DNA of 64,000 bases from Archilochus colubris (taxonomy: Eukaryota > Chordata > Aves > Apodiformes > Trochilidae). The notes beneath the pieces were generated by a model. It ran no database searches. It was not told the origin of the DNA and was given only the letters and a program-made list of their open reading frames with translations. Made by a program: the position numbers and the translations under genes. Of the stretch, positions 60,236 through 64,000 are shown piece after piece (position 1 is the first letter of the stretch; every line of letters begins with the position of its first letter). The stretch spans positions 33,568,874 to 33,632,873 of the forward strand of contig CM041090.1 in the NCBI GenBank assembly GCA_023079485.1, written 5' to 3'.

Positions 60236-63200
60236 GTGAGCGAGGGGAGCTGCCCGCACCCGGGGGGCAGCGGGGATGGGAGGCCTATGGGAGGGGGTGG
60301 GGGTGTTGTTTGTCTTCAATTATTTTGCTTTTTTATCTGCCATTACGCAAACAACAAAAGGCTGCGCGGGCCGGCTGGTCCCTCCGCAGCGCCGCTGACA
60401 GCCAGCCCCTTCCCTGCGCGCAGCGGTGGGGTGGGGTCTTTTTTTTAGCGTGGGGGGTGGTGAGATGGGTTTTGGGTGTTCTGTGGAAAGCTCTATCAGT
60501 TGCACTCACCCCTGGCCGAGGAAGGATGAGTATCCCCCGGCGGGGATGGGCTCGGCTTTGTCCCCTTCTCCTCTCCTGGCGCCCGCCGGTGCTGCGGCTG
60601 GGTCCGGGCGCCGCCCAGGGAGGGACCCGGGCAGAGCCGGGTGCGGGCAGCTGCCGGCCGCGCCCCGCAGCCCTGGTCAGCTCGGCTCCGGGAGACGCTT
60701 TGTTTTCAGTTTGCGGACTTGGGTTAGGTGGTTTATTCTGCTGGTAATTCGGGAATAGGGAAAGAAGAGGCGGGGATTGCGCTTCCTTGGGTTTTGTAAA
60801 TAGTGACCGGATTTATATATTGTAGGTCACTGTGCTGTAGTCGGAATGGATTCGTAGGCTTGGCCATGTATCTACGCTTCTAAAATAAGAAAGGAAAGCG
60901 TTGGCTAGAAACGCGTTTTTCTAACAAAATGACATTTACACGTAACTGATTTAATCGATAACGGTATCTTTTGGGCAGGGATTAGTTGGAAAGACTGTAA
61001 AAATCTTACTCATTCTGGTTTTGTGTTTCCAGTGTTTATGGGAAACCAGATGCTCGATTTGTAGATCTGCATAGCAGTTCGCTGTCACAAAAAGGAACTT
61101 CTTGACTTCTTACTGAATTCTGTGTTGTAACCATATTGAACCATATTTTAATGACCACAGCAGCATCACCTAGTGTACTGCTATCCCCCTTTTTTAAAAG
61201 GCTACTAAATCCATGATGCTGTCCTTACTCTTACTTGGTTTTGTTTCTGTTAGTCATTTCTATTAGTGTCTGTGACTTAAATGTAGCAGTATTAAAGTAC
61301 TGCTCATGGAATCTGAATACAGAATCAGAAAATAAAACCAAATAAAAGTGAAAGTTTGTTTTTATAGTTGCTTTGAACAGCAAAATGGTAAGCAAATGTC
61401 ATTAAGCATATGAAATACTTCACAGTTATACATAAAGTGAAGGCTTTTAAAATATAATTTTAGTGTTCTTGCTATTGGCAGAAGATTTAGTAACAATTGC
61501 TCTGGGAAGTAATTGTTTCTCTCTCACTTCCACTTTTGTATTTGCACTTCACTTAAACAGGAAACTTACACCCAAACAGGGTTCAGTGGAAGCTAAAAAA
61601 GAGCCTTCCAGATCTAGCAGGCTAACCTTTTAATTAGGAATACAAAAATTAAAATAAACAAAAAACCCCTACGACAACCCAACTAACAAAACACCAACAA
61701 AATTAAAAACAACGCCTTTCTCAATGCACAAATGACTTCAGCCTCTTTTGGAAAATAACTTTTATTTTAATTGGTTTTGAATTCCGAAGCTTCAGCGAAA
61801 CATGATAGTGGATATTATAACCCTGGGATTATAGGTACAATTGAAAGTAACACATTCAGCATTTACTGTCAGAAGGGAGAGAAAGCTGATCCATCTGCTA
61901 ATTCTGAGCAGAAGACCTTGTTTTGTAAGTCACTTGAAAAATTATTTTTGTGAACACGTGATTTAAGAGAATTTTTGTGAAATTACAACAGATCCGGAGA
62001 ACTCTAGCAGTTCTGTTTAGATTTATATTTTATATGATGCAGAATTGTGTGGGTAAATGTAAAGAATTTAAGTTGTCTGTTCCTGAAACTTGCACAACAA
62101 TGCAGTATCACTTCTGCATCATGTTGCAGTTAAAAGTTTGGCAGCCTTTCTGATTCCAAAGGACGATGATGGAACTGGACAGTGCCACTAATGAGACATT
62201 CTAACGGCAGTTCAAGCTTAGGTTCCCTTATTTTTCTAATCAAACAAAACATGTTGGCACATGTAATTAAAAAAGAGAATGAAGTTACTCCCAGATGTCT
62301 CATGAAATAGCCTCATTTTCTGTTTGTCAGATTACTGTGATATTCTAACAGTATTTTATTAATGGAAACTGATTCTTAAAAATGTCTGTGTTTGACAAAA
62401 GAGGAATTACTTAATACAAAATTGTGAAGTAAGTTTGCAGGAGTCCAAAATACAATCTTCTAAATTATTTTGACATACAAGGATCAAAATAATACTGATT
62501 GGCCATGTAAGGGATGTAAGAGCAATTGCTGCTTCCTCCGTTATGAAGAACTTGCTATGATACCCTCACTTGTGTGCTACTCACTTGAAATGTATCTGTA
62601 TGAGTATCTATGTATGCATACATACCTACTTATGTCTCTTATTTAAATATGAGTTTGGGGAAATACTGTAGCCCCAATTTCAGTTGTGAAAATCTACTGG
62701 AGGTTCTGTTTCTTTTGAGACATGTGGTCTTATGCTGTTACTTTTTCTTCCTGTTTGGCTTCTCTGGCAGACATGCAATTGGATTTATTCTGGGCATCTC
62801 TCCCAATGCATAACTCATGATTACTTTAAAAATTCAGTGTACAAATAGTTTTTAAAAGAATGGTTTTATAAGAGGAGTAGAAAGTAAGGAATTTCAGGTA
62901 AATTCATGAATAAGCAAAATACACTTCTGTATTTAATATTGAAGAGCATAGTAGCACTGATGGGGACAAATATGCTCGGTCTACTTAAACATCTCTTGTA
63001 GTCTGTCTTACTCTAAGGCTCATCAATGTGACACAACTATCATAACAATCGACCAGTTCCATCATCATTGCAATAAAGTGGCCAGTTAATTCCGCTTGCA
63101 TAAAACTTTGTATTTTCAAAGTATTTTAAATTGTTTTATAAGAACACAGGGTTTACCTTGCCCAAAGTTTAATAAAGCATTTCTTTTCAATATTAACTCT

Positions 63201-64000
63201 CATTTTCCTTAAAAGAAAAGCATGGCATATATAATGTCTAACAGATACTTTGTGGTATCCGTGGTAACAGTAAAAGATTATTCATGCTAAAAAGAAACTT
63301 TCTTTAATTCTGAACAGAACTGTTTTTAGTAGATATATCTTAACACAGTTGCTTTCTGGTATTTTTGAACTAATAAGGCTTTCCCAGTAATTTTATAGTG
63401 AAATGTTTTCCTTTCTGAAAGCAGGTTCTAGAAATAAGTGTGGTGGCTTTGAAAAATTGCTTATCAATAAATGCCTGACCATAAAAAGGTGCACTTATTC
63501 TAGCTTGGACTTGCTGAGATGCTTTGTTGCCTTCATCTTACAGTATTTAAATTGAGCACTTTGTTAGAGGGCCAGGGCCAGAATCACAGATGCTTTCAGT
63601 GATGGAGGAATTATTTCTGCAGGGCTTTTTGTGAGGTGCTTTGCAAGCAGTGGGCATGAGACTGTAGCTTTGTTTTTTTGTGCTAGGTAATTAATATATT
63701 TAGTAATGGAAGAACATAGTGAGTTAAGAATAGGCAGGCATGAGGACTGAAGATATGTGCTTCCAGTACCCAAAATGTATTTGGAATATGAATAAAGGAG
63801 ATGTTCTCAGAGGACAAACACTGAAACAGAGTTGACACAAGATATACTGATTTTTTTATAATGTATAAAGCAAATTAATTTTTCATAATTGACAGTTTCT
63901 TCTGATTCAGTCAGCTAAAAAAACAGATGCAAGCAATAGCATCTGTATCTTGATTTAATCACTGTTTCTTTGAATCCAGCTTATCTCCTATGGACTCTGT
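60236..64000 (+). other. KLC1: Start of KLC1 intron 1 (probable)
   Basis: After the exon 1 donor the sequence stays GC-rich to about 60.7 kb and then becomes AT-rich. Strong G tracts follow the donor (60260-60306). I looked for the KLC1 first coding exon (a Met-Tyr-Asp-Asn start) and did not find it. An A/C-rich simple stretch lies near 61650-61710. No other gene or repeat is evident. Confidence 0.55.

Larger units (their letters stand above)
59440..60700 (+). promoter_or_regulatory. KLC1: CpG island, probable KLC1 promoter
   Basis: CpG-dense, TATA-less DNA. It contains a perfect YY1 element GCCGCCATGTTG (59780-59791) fused to a GC box GGGCGGGGCG (59791-59800), the arrangement typical of housekeeping promoters, where YY1 sites lie at or just after the start site. 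Long G tracts upstream (59671-59710) have G-quadruplex potential. The plus orientation follows from the YY1 site, the splice donor downstream and the expected gene order COA8 then KLC1. Confidence 0.75.

Noticed and set aside
60236..64000. Search for KLC1 coding exon 2
   Set aside because: No frame with the conserved kinesin light chain N-terminus is present, so it must lie beyond the window.
1..64000. CRISPR arrays, operons, tRNA or rRNA genes
   Set aside because: The window is vertebrate nuclear DNA. I saw no regularly spaced repeats of the CRISPR type and no tRNA or rRNA signature.

Overview
This is vertebrate nuclear DNA, almost certainly from a bird and probably a songbird. It has spliced genes with GT-AG introns, CpG-island promoters, long gene-poor stretches, CR1 LINE tails (the dominant avian retroposon) and an LTR that resembles a family abundant in passerine genomes. 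There are no bacterial features: the short open frames scattered through the window are chance frames.

Three genes are recognisable, in the order known from the human 14q32.33 region (BAG5 - COA8 - KLC1). BAG5 lies on the minus strand with its whole 450-residue coding sequence in one exon (35787-37139), a long AT-rich 3' UTR to the left and a 5' non-coding exon inside a CpG island. COA8 (APOPT1) is divergent on the plus strand. I reconstruct its complete coding sequence from five exons (38036-45825), 202 codons, with matching intron phases and a canonical poly(A) signal. The two genes share one CpG-island bidirectional promoter of about 200 bp. At the right end a second CpG island (about 59440-60700) with a perfect YY1 site and a splice donor at 60236 is most simply the promoter and non-coding first exon of KLC1. 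This rests on synteny, because no KLC1 coding exon lies in the window.

Region by region: 1-32.6 kb is gene-poor flank with four CR1 remnants, one LTR-like fragment, homopolymer runs and a consensus-like RFX X-box; 32.7-37.9 kb is BAG5; 38.0-45.95 kb is COA8, with a sense LTR in intron 1 and an antisense LTR in intron 2; 46-59.4 kb is the COA8-KLC1 spacer with a cluster of POU/octamer-type motifs, an orphan exon-like segment and a CR1-seeded TATTC microsatellite; 59.4-64 kb is the KLC1 promoter, exon 1 and start of intron 1.

BAG5 is a co-chaperone of HSP70, COA8 a mitochondrial cytochrome c oxidase assembly factor and KLC1 a kinesin light chain. They are neighbours but not a known functional pathway. 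I found no strong candidate for a wholly new biological system. The most interesting points are the LTR promoter beside COA8 exon 2, which could give a COA8 lacking its mitochondrial presequence, and the putative regulatory clusters in the spacers.
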